From contig JBFKQC010000021.1 in assembly GCA_041627895.1 (NCBI GenBank), positions 1 through 51,681 of the forward strand: a stretch of DNA of 51,681 bases, written 5' to 3'. Position 1 is the stretch's first letter. Each line of letters starts with the position of its first letter. The notes below the pieces were generated by a model, which was not told the origin of the DNA, did not search any database, and saw only the letters and a program-made list of their open reading frames with translations. The DNA is from JBFKQC01 sp041627895. GTDB taxonomy: Bacteria; Pseudomonadota; Alphaproteobacteria; Rhodobacterales; Rhodobacteraceae. Position numbers and translations under genes: made by a program. Of the stretch, positions 1-8,631 are shown piece by piece.

Positions 1-2
1 GA

Positions 3-545
3 CGCGATGCGTTGCGCGCCGCGTTCGAAGTCCTGCCCGCGATACGCGGCACCGGCACGATCGACTGGGTCGCCGTCATCGGCGATGCCCGGATCATCGG
101 GCTCGACACGCTGGTCGAGGGCCAGGGCGGCGGCAGGCTGCGGGCAGAGAGCCTGAGGCTCGCCCGCGATGCCGCCGCCGGCGCCGGCGCCGAGGGGCGC
201 GCGATCACGGTTGCGATGCACCATCCCCCGCTGAGGACGGGGATACGTTTCATGGACGCGATCGGGCTGGAAAACGCCGCGGATCTGGCCGCGGCGCTCG
301 AAACTTGCGAGGCGCCGATCCGGATCGTCGCCGGACATGTTCATGGCGTTTATCATGGTCAGCTTGGCCGCCACCCCGTCTCGACCGCGCCGTCGCTGTG
401 CAGTGCATTCGCGCTGGATTTGCGGCAGGATGCACCGGTCGGGTTCATGACCGGCCCTACGGGGTATGCGGTGTTTCATACCGAGGAAGGGGGCGTCTGG
501 GCCACGCAGCCGCTGGGTGAGGCCGGTGGACCACATGGCTTCTAG
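3..545 (+). CDS. Metallophosphoesterase, cyclic-nucleotide phosphodiesterase-like (C-terminal part)
   Basis: This is the 3' part of a gene that begins before the window: the frame is open to the left edge and the stop is TAG at 543-545. The visible part has two hallmarks of calcineurin-like metallophosphoesterases, MHHPP and, about 40 residues later, GHVHG. Both supply metal-binding histidines in the family. Spacing and length fit the C-terminal half of CpdA/Icc-type 3',5'-cyclic nucleotide phosphodiesterases, but the N-terminal D-x-H and GNHD motifs lie outside the window, so the substrate is uncertain. The next gene starts about 40 bases downstream on the same strand. The product is probably a cytoplasmic two-metal hydrolase. 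Confidence 0.75.
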   Translation, partial: RDALRAAFEVLPAIRGTGTIDWVAVIGDARIIGLDTLVEGQGGGRLRAESLRLARDAAAGAGAEGRAITVAMHHPPLRTGIRFMDAIGLENAADLAAALETCEAPIRIVAGHVHGVYHGQLGRHPVSTAPSLCSAFALDLRQDAPVGFMTGPTGYAVFHTEEGGVWATQPLGEAGGPHGF

Positions 546-587
546 GGCCCTATACTCGCGAATCCGGGCTCGGCCCGGCGCAGATGG

Positions 588-2248
588 ATGATGGAAAGCG
601 CCCCGATCCTTTTTGTTCTGAACATGGCGGCCGCGGCGGCGCTGCTGATCTGGGCGGTGCGGCTGGTGCGCACCGGTTTCGAGCGCGCCTTCGGCGGGCA
701 GTTGCGGCTTTGGCTGCGGCGCTCCACGTCGAACCGGCTTGCCGCCGCCGGCTGCGGCGCGCTGGCCGCCGTCCTGATGCAAAGTTCGACCGCGGTCGCG
801 GTGCTGATGGCCGGCTTCGTCTCGGCGGGCACCATCGGCGGGCTTGCCGGGCTGCGATCGTGCTTGGCGCCGACCTCGGTTCGGCACTCGTGGCGCTGAT
901 CCTGAATTCGCGGATCGCGGTGCTCACGCCGCTCCTGCTACTGTCGGGCGTGCTGATCTTCCTGCGCAGCGCGCGCCGGCAGCTGCGGCAGGTCGGGCGG
1001 ATCCTCATCGGGCTGGCGCTCATCTTCCTGTCGCTCGACCTGATCCGCGCTTCGAGCCTGCCGCTGGTCGACAGCGAAGGCGCGCAGGCGGCGATGCTGT
1101 ATCTCGCCGATGACCCGCTGACCGCGTTCCTCATCGCGGCGCTGTTCGCCTGGCTTGTGCATGCCAGCGTCGCGGCGGTGCTGCTGTTCGCCACCCTGGC
1201 GGCGCAGGGCCTGCTGCCTGTCGAGGCCGCCTTCGCGATGGTTCTCGGCGCCAACCTGGGCGGTTCGCTGATTGCCTTCTTCCTGACGCTGAAGGCCGAC
1301 GTGACCGTGCGCCGGGTGGTCTGGACCAACCTTTTGCTGCGCGGCGGCGGGGCGGCCCTGGCGGTGCTGGCGTTGTCGCGGTTCGATCTGCCGATCCAGC
1401 TTCTTGGGCCTGGACCGGGACAGCAGGCGCTGAACCTGCATCTGGCCTTCAACCTGGCCCTGCTGGTCGTGTTCCTGCCGCTGGTCGGGCCGATGATGCG
1501 AGCCGCGAACAGGGTTATCGCGGATCCGTCGGCAACCGCGGCGGCGGGCGCCAACCACTCGCTTCTCGATCCCACCGTTCAGAACCAGCCGAAGCGCGCC
1601 TTCGCCTGTGCGCTGCGCGAGCTTGTCGAGATGGGCAACCGGATCGAGCTGATGCTGCGCGAGGCTTTCGGGCTGTTCGACCGCTACGACGAGGCGACGG
1701 CGCAGAGGCTGCGTGATGAAATGCAGAAAGTCGCGCAGATGTCGCTCGATGTCAGAATCTACCTTTCCGGCGTGCGCAGCCAGGACCCGGAGGAAGACAC
1801 CGGCACCCGCGCCTTTGACCTCTCCGGCATCGCCGTGAACCTCGAGGCCGGTGCCGATGCGATCGCCCGCAAGATGACCGGGCTTGCCCGGCTCAAGAAC
1901 TCCGAGAACGTGGAATTCTCGGTAGAGGGGTGGCGCGAGTTGTCGGATTTCCATGATGTCGTTCTACGCAATGTGCAGCATGGCATTACCGTCCTTATGT
2001 CAGAGGATGCCGGGCTGGCCCGCGAACTCGTCGAGCAGAAGGAGAAAGTGCGCGAGATCGAACAACTGCTCGAGCGCAAGCATCTCAAGCGGCTCCGGAA
2101 GGGCCTTGCGGAATCGATCGAGACCAGCGCAATCCACCTCGATCTTCTGCGCACCCTCAAGATGCTCAACACCTCTTTCGCGATGATCGCCTACCCGGTC
2201 CTGCAGGAAAGCGGAGAGCTTCTCGAAAGCCGGCTCGCGGAAATCTGA
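588..2248 (+). pseudogene. Na/Pi cotransporter family protein with PhoU-like C-terminus, disrupted by a frameshift
   Basis: This would encode a sodium-dependent phosphate cotransporter of the NptA/YjbB type. The first part reads from ATG 588 (or 591) through three hydrophobic stretches and the family motif QSSTA. It then leaves frame at about 849-851, where the sequence reads gccgggctgcg; one extra G in that run would join GGLAG directly to AAIVLGADLG in the other frame. From there the frame is open to TGA at 2248. It includes a second GANLGGS repeat, several more membrane segments and a charged helical PhoU-like tail of about 200 residues. The joined protein would be about 553 residues, normal for the family. 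Apart from this one-base loss the gene looks undamaged, so it is either a very young pseudogene or a base-call error in a G run. Confidence 0.75.
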
Positions 2249-2446
2249 CGGGCAGACATCGAACGAGGGGCCGGGTTTGCGGTGACGGCGCCGGGCGGTG
2301 ATCGGAGTACTGCAGCGCAGCAACAACCAATCAGGACCGCGCTCCGGGATTTTGGGATCGTCGCACCAACTGGTCTGGTTGGGCCAACCGGTCATTGTTG
2401 GATGCCCGACGAGCCGCTACTCTGGGGCAAAATCTGGGAGAAAGCC

Positions 2447-3457
2447 ATGTTCGGAATTCTGCGTCATTCACTCTCGGTCGTATTGGCAATTGGTCTCGCC
2501 GGCGGACCGGCTATTTCGGCCGAATGGAAATTCAATAACGGGCTGCCAGAGGGCCGCGGTGAATCGAAGCAACTGGAGACCTTTGCCGCCGACGTCGCGG
2601 AACTGACCGGCGGCAGCTTGACCATCGACGTTTTCCACGGCGGTTCGCTCAACCTGAAAGACAACGACGTTGCGCGCTGGCTGCCGCGCGGCGCCGTAGA
2701 GATGGGTCTGGTCTGGGCGAATTACCTTGGGCGAGACGTTCCCGCCCTCAACGCGGTCATGATCCAGGGGTCGGTGGGCAGCCCGGAAGAGCTGATCAGC
2801 GCGCTGCCGGAAATCCAGGAAATCTATGCCGAAGTGCTTGGCGAGATGGATATCGTGCCCACGGGCTTCATGGCGCTGCCGCTCTTGAAGGCCTCGATTT
2901 TCTGCCGCGAACAGCCGGTGCGCACGCTGGAGGATCTCAGGACCAGAAAGCTGCGGGTCTGGAGCAACGACCAGGTCGAAACCTTTACCAAGCTGGGCGT
3001 ATCTGCGCAGATCATCGGCCAGAACGACCTATACGTGGCGCTGCAGACCGGTGTCGTCGATTGCACGGTCTATCCGGCGCTTTTCGCGCACACGATCTCG
3101 TTGCAGGAGGTCACCAAATACGCCTCGTATCTGTATCCCGTCGCGGGCGTTCCTTATGTGCTCGGTGCGTCAAAGGGCGCCTGGGAGGGGTTGAGCGACG
3201 CCGAGCGCGAGGCCGTCAGCACTGCCGCCGCCCGGGTCTGGGAGCGCACCAACGAATATTCCAAGGCGGAAGAAAACGAACAGGCCGCGCGAGCCAGGCT
3301 GGCTGAACAGGGGATCGAGTTCCTGGAGCCGTTTTCCGATGAGGATCGCGCCGCATTCCTCGATGCAGCCTCCGCGACCTGGCAGGCGATGGCGGAGGAA
3401 GCCGGCGGGAAGGCGCCTGAATACCGCCAACGCATTCTCGACGTTCTCGGACGATGA
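2447..3457 (+). CDS. dctP: TRAP transporter periplasmic solute-binding protein (DctP family)
   Basis: This is the extracytoplasmic receptor of a tripartite ATP-independent periplasmic importer; it binds a small, usually acidic solute and delivers it to the DctQM membrane pair. The ATG at 2447 is chosen because GGGAGAAA lies just upstream and a signal peptide follows, with probable cleavage after ISA at residue 25. The mature part has the DctP pattern, including the LEDLRTRKLRVW stretch with the arginine that usually pairs with the ligand carboxylate, and YVALQTGVVDCT. At 336 residues it has the usual length. Its stop overlaps the next start by ATGA at 3454-3457, so dctP-dctQ-dctM form one operon. 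The ligand cannot be read from the sequence. Confidence 0.92.
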   Translation: MFGILRHSLSVVLAIGLAGGPAISAEWKFNNGLPEGRGESKQLETFAADVAELTGGSLTIDVFHGGSLNLKDNDVARWLPRGAVEMGLVWANYLGRDVPALNAVMIQGSVGSPEELISALPEIQEIYAEVLGEMDIVPTGFMALPLLKASIFCREQPVRTLEDLRTRKLRVWSNDQVETFTKLGVSAQIIGQNDLYVALQTGVVDCTVYPALFAHTISLQEVTKYASYLYPVAGVPYVLGASKGAWEGLSDAEREAVSTAAARVWERTNEYSKAEENEQAARARLAEQGIEFLEPFSDEDRAAFLDAASATWQAMAEEAGGKAPEYRQRILDVLGR

Positions 3458-3993
3458 ATTCTGCCGGAGATGAACCCGAAAGCCGGCGCAGCCTTGCGCT
3501 GACGCGCGTCGAGCGGTCGCTGACGCCGGTTTTTGTCGCCATGGCCGTTGCGGCCGCCGTGGCGGGCGGCGGGATTGTGGTGTTGATCGGCGCAAGCGTC
3601 ACCATGCGCTACTTCGCGTCTGCGCCGTTTCGTTTTACCGAGGAATTGGTCGGCCTGCTGATGACGGCGGCTTTCTTTCTCGCCCTGCCGTTGGTGACGC
3701 TCCGCGCCGAGCATGTGCGGGTGCTGGTGTTGGTTTCCGCCCTTCCCAAAGGCGCGCGGCGATGGGTGGCCGCGGCCGCGGGCCTGTTCGGCGCGGCGTT
3801 CTGTGTCTGGTTTTTCGCGCTTTGCCTGCCCTGGCTGGAATTTGCCTATGACCGCAACATAAAGACCGAGGTTGGACGGCTCTTGATGTATCCATGGATG
3901 GCGCTTCTGCCCTTGTCGATGCTGCTGACGGCCGTTGCCTTTCTGGTGCGCGGTGCGGCGGTCGGAAACCGGCAGACATCGCGAAAGCACTGA
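3454..3993 (+). CDS. dctQ: TRAP transporter small permease subunit (DctQ family)
   Basis: This 179-residue inner-membrane protein has about four hydrophobic helices: one near residues 25-50, two between about 60 and 105, and one near 140-170. That is the topology and length of DctQ subunits, which partner the large DctM channel. The start overlaps the dctP stop by four bases, indicating translational coupling. The motif RFTEELVGLLMTAAFF matches the E-E/T-x-L helix region typical of DctQ proteins. A hydrophilic N-terminus of about 20 residues precedes the first helix. The assignment rests on topology and on its place between dctP and dctM. Confidence 0.88.
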   Translation: MNSAGDEPESRRSLALTRVERSLTPVFVAMAVAAAVAGGGIVVLIGASVTMRYFASAPFRFTEELVGLLMTAAFFLALPLVTLRAEHVRVLVLVSALPKGARRWVAAAAGLFGAAFCVWFFALCLPWLEFAYDRNIKTEVGRLLMYPWMALLPLSMLLTAVAFLVRGAAVGNRQTSRKH

Positions 3994-4011
3994 CGGGCAG
4001 AGGCGCGGGTA

Positions 4012-5307
4012 ATGGGCGGTTTCTGGGGTGTGCTGCTTGCTGGGCTGACCGTGTTGGCCGGATCAGGGCTGGCCCTCGGGGCGGCGCTTGGGCTCACCGG
4101 CCTTCTGATCCTGCACTATGTCGCCGGCGGGACCACCTTCGTGGCTGTAGACGCCGTCTGGAATGTCCTCAACTCGTTTACGCTCAGCGCGATCCCGCTC
4201 TTCATCATGCTGGGCGAAGTCATGCTGCGCAGCGGTGTCAGCGAAAAGATCTACACCGCGCTCACGCCATTGTTTCAACGCGTTCCGGGCGGGCTGTTGC
4301 ACACGAATATTGCCGTCTGCACGCTGTTCGGTGCGGTCAGCGGCTCCAGCCTGTCGACGGCTGCCGCCGTCGGCTCGGTGGCCTATCCCGAGATGACCGC
4401 GCGCGGCTATGATCGCCGGACTGTCGTGGCCTCGCTCGCAGGCGGCGGTACTCTTGGGCTTCTGATCCCGCCGAGCCTGTCGCTGTTGATCTATGGCGCT
4501 CTGACCGAAACCTCGATCGGCCGCCTGTTTCTGGCCGGCCTGCTTCCGGGTCTGCTCTTCGCCGCGATGTTCATGGGGTACATTTACCTGCGGTGCCTGG
4601 CCAATCCCGCACTCGCGCCCAAGGGCGACGCAAAGCAGCCGGTCCCGGTCATCTTGCGAAACCTCGTGGGCCTTTGGCCCTTCTTGCTGCTAATACTGGC
4701 GATCATGGGCAGCATTGTCTTTGGCCTTGCCACCCCGACCGAGGCGGCGGGGGTCGGCGTGATCGCGACTATCGTCGTCGGCCGGTTCTGGGGCAACCTG
4801 ACCCTGAAGACTCTCGTCGCCAGCCTCTATGCCGCCATCTTGCTTTATGCCTCGATCGCCTTCGTGGTGATGGGCGCGACGGTGCTTGCGCAGGCGGTCA
4901 GCCTTCTGGGTGTGCCGCAGTCAATTCTCGAGGCGGTGCGCGCTGCCGACCTCGGTCCGGTCACCGTGCTTGCCCTGGTCGTGTTGATCTATCTGGTCCT
5001 GGGCTGCTTTTTTGACGGGCTTTCCCTGATGATCATGACGCTTCCGATCGTCGTGCCGCTGATGGTCGGGCTCGGCTACGACGCGGTGTGGCTGGGCGTC
5101 ATCATAACCATCATGATCGAGATCGGACAGGTCACGCCGCCGGTGGGGCTGAATCTGTCGGTTCTGGTGTCGGTGACCAAAGACGACGTGTCGCTGGGCG
5201 AAGCCGCCGTCGCCACGATACCCTACTGGCTGATCCTGCTCGCCGGCGCCGCCATCCTTGCATTGCTCCCGCAGATAGCGCTGTATCTGCCGGCCAAGCT
5301 GATGTGA
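4012..5307 (+). CDS. dctM: TRAP transporter large permease subunit (DctM family)
   Basis: This 431-residue polytopic membrane protein has about 11-12 helices and is the ion-coupled transport subunit of the TRAP system. Family signatures include IPLFIMLGEVMLRSG near residue 63, LFGAVSGSSLSTAAAVGSV near residue 103, and GGTLGLLIPPSLSLLIYG. The C-terminal half repeats the plan with LGCFFDGLSLMIMTLPIVVP and IEIGQVTPPVGLNL. It starts 18 bases after dctQ. It ends 13 bases before the stop of the convergent deaminase gene, so the TRAP operon and the ABC/deaminase operon run tail to tail. The 13-base gap has no clear hairpin terminator. Confidence 0.93.
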   Translation: MGGFWGVLLAGLTVLAGSGLALGAALGLTGLLILHYVAGGTTFVAVDAVWNVLNSFTLSAIPLFIMLGEVMLRSGVSEKIYTALTPLFQRVPGGLLHTNIAVCTLFGAVSGSSLSTAAAVGSVAYPEMTARGYDRRTVVASLAGGGTLGLLIPPSLSLLIYGALTETSIGRLFLAGLLPGLLFAAMFMGYIYLRCLANPALAPKGDAKQPVPVILRNLVGLWPFLLLILAIMGSIVFGLATPTEAAGVGVIATIVVGRFWGNLTLKTLVASLYAAILLYASIAFVVMGATVLAQAVSLLGVPQSILEAVRAADLGPVTVLALVVLIYLVLGCFFDGLSLMIMTLPIVVPLMVGLGYDAVWLGVIITIMIEIGQVTPPVGLNLSVLVSVTKDDVSLGEAAVATIPYWLILLAGAAILALLPQIALYLPAKLM

Positions 5308-5320
5308 CCGCGGCCGCAGT

Positions 5321-6604
5321 TTAACCCGGTGCAAAGCTGGCCGGGTCTACCGCCGGCGTTCGTCCGGGCAAGTCCAGTTCGGTGCGCAGAGGCGGGTTGC
5401 GTGCGATGACCTTGCCCCTGCGGACGACCGCCAGGCGGTGTGCGCGAAGGCGGATCGCCTCGATCCGGTCGGACGCCTGCAGCAGGTTGAAATCCGCCTT
5501 GCATCCGGGCGTCAGGCCATAGCCGTCCAGGCCCATGATCCGCGCCGAGTTCGCCGTGACGGCGTCGAAGCACCAGGCCATGTCGTCGCGGCTCGAAAAT
5601 TGGCCCACGTGAAGCCCCATGAAGGCGACGTCGAGCATGTCGGCCCGCCCGAGCGAGTACCACGGATCCATCACGCAATCGGACCCGAACCCGACGACGA
5701 TCCCGGCATCGCGCAATTCGCGCACCCGGGTCATGCCGCGGCGCTTGGGGTAGGTGTCGTGCCGGCCTTGCAGCATGATGTTGATCAGCGGGTTGGGAAT
5801 CGCGTGCACCCCCGCCTCGACCATCAGCGGGATCAGCTTGGAGACATAGTAGTTGTCCATGGAATGCATCGACGTCAGGTGCGAGCCCGTCACCCGGCCC
5901 TGCAGGCCGAGGCGCCGGGTCTCGAACGCCAGAGTTTCGATGTGCCGGCTTTGCGGATCGTCGCTTTCGTCACAGTGCATGTCGACCCTAAGGCCACGCT
6001 CGGCCGCGATCTCGCACAACAGCCGCACCGAGTCCGCGCCATCGACCATGGTGCGCTCGAAATGCGGGATGCCGCCGACGATGTCCACGCCCATGTCGAG
6101 TGCGCGAACCGTGTTCTCCATCGCCGTCGGATCGCGCAGAACACCGTCCTGGGGAAAGGCGACGAGCTGCAGGTCCAGGTAGTCCTTGACCCGTTCGCGC
6201 ACCTCGAGCAGCGCCTGAACGCCCTTCAGCTCGTCGTCGCAGGTGTCGACGTGGGACCTGATGGCCCCGATGCCCATGGACACCGCCAGATCGACGTAGC
6301 GAAGCGCCCGCCCGATGATGTCGTCGATGCTTTGGATCGGTTTCAGCTCGCCCCATAGCGCGATGCCTTCCAGCAGGGTGCCGGACACGTTCATCCGCGG
6401 CGTTCCCAGCGACAGGGTCGCGTCCATGTGGAAATGCGGGTCGACGAATGGCGCGGCGACCAGCCAGCCATTCGCGTCGATGACCTCGCCGGCGTCGGCT
6501 TCGATGCCGCGTTCGACCGCGACGATGGTTCCATCCCGGCAGGCAATATCCATGTCCGTCTGGCCATCGGGCAACGTCGCGTTTTTCACGATCAGGTCGA
6601 ACAT
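5321..6604 (-). CDS. Cytosine deaminase-family amidohydrolase, probable 5-methylcytosine deaminase variant
   Basis: This 427-residue enzyme is a CodA-type member of the amidohydrolase superfamily, which hydrolytically deaminates cytosine-like bases. Metal and catalytic residues are readable: H57 and H59 (HFHMD), H210 and E213 (DMHCDESDD), H242 (GSHLTSMHS) and D309. AFPQ (Q152) and LQGRHDTYPKRRG match substrate-site segments of E. coli CodA. The CodA segment FGHDDVFDPW reads FGSDCVMDPW here, so the position equal to CodA Asp314 is Cys310. From the literature as I recall it, CodA homologues without Asp314 accept 5-methylcytosine and make thymine, whereas CodA does not. AGGAGG precedes ATG 6604. 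The gene is last in the BMP-type ABC importer operon, 9 bases after the permease, which suggests it acts on the imported base. Isoguanine or another aminopyrimidine remains possible. Confidence 0.82.
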   Translation of the reverse strand: MFDLIVKNATLPDGQTDMDIACRDGTIVAVERGIEADAGEVIDANGWLVAAPFVDPHFHMDATLSLGTPRMNVSGTLLEGIALWGELKPIQSIDDIIGRALRYVDLAVSMGIGAIRSHVDTCDDELKGVQALLEVRERVKDYLDLQLVAFPQDGVLRDPTAMENTVRALDMGVDIVGGIPHFERTMVDGADSVRLLCEIAAERGLRVDMHCDESDDPQSRHIETLAFETRRLGLQGRVTGSHLTSMHSMDNYYVSKLIPLMVEAGVHAIPNPLINIMLQGRHDTYPKRRGMTRVRELRDAGIVVGFGSDCVMDPWYSLGRADMLDVAFMGLHVGQFSSRDDMAWCFDAVTANSARIMGLDGYGLTPGCKADFNLLQASDRIEAIRLRAHRLAVVRRGKVIARNPPLRTELDLPGRTPAVDPASFAPG

Positions 6605-6613
6605 CGGTGCCTC

Positions 6614-7555
6614 CTAGCGCTGGCCCTTGAACCAGGGTTTCAGTAGCGCGCGGGGGTAGTCCGCGCTGCGCGCCGCGATCACAAGAGCGATGATCGACAG
6701 GACATACGGCGCGGCCAGAAAGACCTGGCTGGGAACGAAGGCGCCGACCTCTGTCTGCAGGCGCACCTGCAGCGCGTCGAACGCGCCGAACAAGAGCGCG
6801 CCCAACAGCGCCTTGCCGGGGCGCCAGCTGGCGAAGATGACCAGCGCGATACAGATCCAACCGCGGCCGTTTACCATCCCGAAAAAGAAGGCATCGAAGG
6901 CCGACATCGTCAGGAACGCCCCGCCAAGTGCCATCAGGGAAGAGCCCGCGACAACCGCGCCGATGCGCAGCCCGTAGACGCTGAGCCCCTGGGCATCCAC
7001 GCTGTCCGGATTGTCCCCGACCGCCTTTATCGCCACGCCCAGTGCGGTGCGGTTCAACACGTACCAGACGGCCGCGACCATGCCGATTGCCAGCCAAGTC
7101 AGGGCGGTTTGCTGGAACAGGACCGGGCCGACGAATGGCAGGTCCGAGACGATCGGCAGATCAAGGGGACGGAAAGGCTCGATCCGGGGCGGTGACGTGA
7201 CCTGCGGCAAGGCGGTGCGATAAGAGAAATAGCTGACTGACGTCGCGAACAAGGTGATGCCCAGCCCGGAGACATGCTGCGACAGGCCCAGAGGCACCGT
7301 CAGGATCGCGTGGATCAGACCGAAAAAGGCTCCAGCCAGAGCTGCCACCAGTACACCGGCCCACAAACCCGCGCCCATCCAGACCGCCATCCAGCCCGCC
7401 ATCGCGCCGACGACGAAGATCCCCTCGATGCCAAGGTTCAGAACGCCGGATTTCTCGCATAGCAATGCGCCCAGGACGCCGAAAATCAGGGGCGTTGCGA
7501 TGCGCAGTGAGGCCGCCCAAAAGCTTTCGCTCAACAGTATCTGAAGAATATCCAT
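6614..7555 (-). CDS. BMP-type nucleoside/nucleobase ABC transporter permease (second permease)
   Basis: This 313-residue inner-membrane permease belongs to the BPD_transp_2 family, as in YufQ or NupQ-type systems. It has about eight to nine helices. Family segments include TPLIFGVLGALLCEKSGVLNLGIEG near the N-terminus, which is characteristic of purine/pyrimidine nucleoside ABC permeases, and MVNGRGWICIALVIFASWRPG in the C-terminal half. ATG 7555 is preferred because it overlaps the stop of the first permease by one base (TGATG) and because the protein then begins directly with MDILQILLSESF. An upstream start would add about 25 non-hydrophobic residues. It should form the heterodimeric channel with the preceding permease. 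Confidence 0.9.
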   Translation of the reverse strand: MDILQILLSESFWAASLRIATPLIFGVLGALLCEKSGVLNLGIEGIFVVGAMAGWMAVWMGAGLWAGVLVAALAGAFFGLIHAILTVPLGLSQHVSGLGITLFATSVSYFSYRTALPQVTSPPRIEPFRPLDLPIVSDLPFVGPVLFQQTALTWLAIGMVAAVWYVLNRTALGVAIKAVGDNPDSVDAQGLSVYGLRIGAVVAGSSLMALGGAFLTMSAFDAFFFGMVNGRGWICIALVIFASWRPGKALLGALLFGAFDALQVRLQTEVGAFVPSQVFLAAPYVLSIIALVIAARSADYPRALLKPWFKGQR

Positions 7556-8631
7556 CAGCCCGCAGGCCCGGCCCGAACCGCGGTCCGGACCAAACGGAAA
7601 CGGGCAAAGAACCCGCCGACGAGCACGCAAAGCAGAGAGGTCGAGACCACCAGGTCAGCCAGGAAGGACGAAACGCCCATCGCCCGGCTCATGCTGTCGG
7701 CGCCGACGAAGACCGAGGCGATGAACAGCGCGGCGGCCACCACGCCGGCGGGGGACAGCCCGGCCAGCATCGCCACAACGATGCCGGTATAGCCAAAGCC
7801 CGGCGACAGGTCCGACGTCAGGTAGCCTTTCAGTCCGGCGACCTCGCTAACGCCCGCCATCCCGGCAAGGGCCCCGGACACGACAGCCACGCCCAGAAGG
7901 GTCCGCTTTACCCCGATCCCGGCATGATGCGCGGCTGCGGAATTCTCGCCGACGGCGCGCAGCTTGAAACCCCAGACCGAGCGGGCCAGCAGGAACTGTG
8001 CCACGGCGGTGCAGGCCAGCGCGACGATCAGACCCGAATGGACGCGCATGCGGTCCATCAGCGGAGGGAGCATTCCCTGGTCCAGAATCGGCGAGCTTTG
8101 CGGCCAGCCAAGGCCCATCGGGTCCTTCAAGGGGCCTTCCAGCATGTACTGCACGAAGATCAGGATGACGAAATTCAGAAGCAGGGTGGTGACGACCTCG
8201 TCCGCGCCGAAGCGGGTCTTGAGGTAGGCGGGAACGGCCATGCCGGTCGCACCGGCGGCGCATCCGCATAATACGATCAAGGGCAAAAGGATGACCGCCG
8301 GGGCGTCCACGGCACCGGCGCCGACCGCGACCGCCGCCATCGCTCCGAGGTAAAGCTGCCCTTCCGCCCCGATGTTCCAGAGCCGCGCCCGGAACGCCAG
8401 CGCGGCGGCGAGGCCGGTGAAGATCAGCGGCGTCGCCCGGGTCAGCATCTCCGAGAAGGCAAAACGCGTACCGAAAACCCCCTTGAACATCTCGACATAG
8501 GCCGGGCCGATCTCTGCCCCGGCAAGGCTGAGGGGAATGGCGGCGAGCAGCAGTGCGATCACCGCTGACAGCAACGGCACGCCGAATTTCAGGACCCGGG
8601 ACGGCGCGGGACGGGGCTCGATGCGGATCAT
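7555..8631 (-). CDS. BMP-type nucleoside/nucleobase ABC transporter permease (first permease)
   Basis: This 358-residue permease of the BPD_transp_2 family is the YufP-like partner of the smaller permease that follows. Its hydrophobic core starts near residue 16. The family stretch FTGLAAALAFRARLWNIGAEGQLYLGA lies near residue 70, and GFGYTGIVVAMLAGLSPAG in the second half is also typical. The start overlaps the ATPase stop by ATGA (8628-8631), and the stop touches the next permease, so the two membrane subunits and the ATPase are translated as a coupled block. The imported solute is probably a nucleoside or base, given the family and the linked deaminase. Confidence 0.9.
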   Translation of the reverse strand: MIRIEPRPAPSRVLKFGVPLLSAVIALLLAAIPLSLAGAEIGPAYVEMFKGVFGTRFAFSEMLTRATPLIFTGLAAALAFRARLWNIGAEGQLYLGAMAAVAVGAGAVDAPAVILLPLIVLCGCAAGATGMAVPAYLKTRFGADEVVTTLLLNFVILIFVQYMLEGPLKDPMGLGWPQSSPILDQGMLPPLMDRMRVHSGLIVALACTAVAQFLLARSVWGFKLRAVGENSAAAHHAGIGVKRTLLGVAVVSGALAGMAGVSEVAGLKGYLTSDLSPGFGYTGIVVAMLAGLSPAGVVAAALFIASVFVGADSMSRAMGVSSFLADLVVSTSLLCVLVGGFFARFRLVRTAVRAGPAG

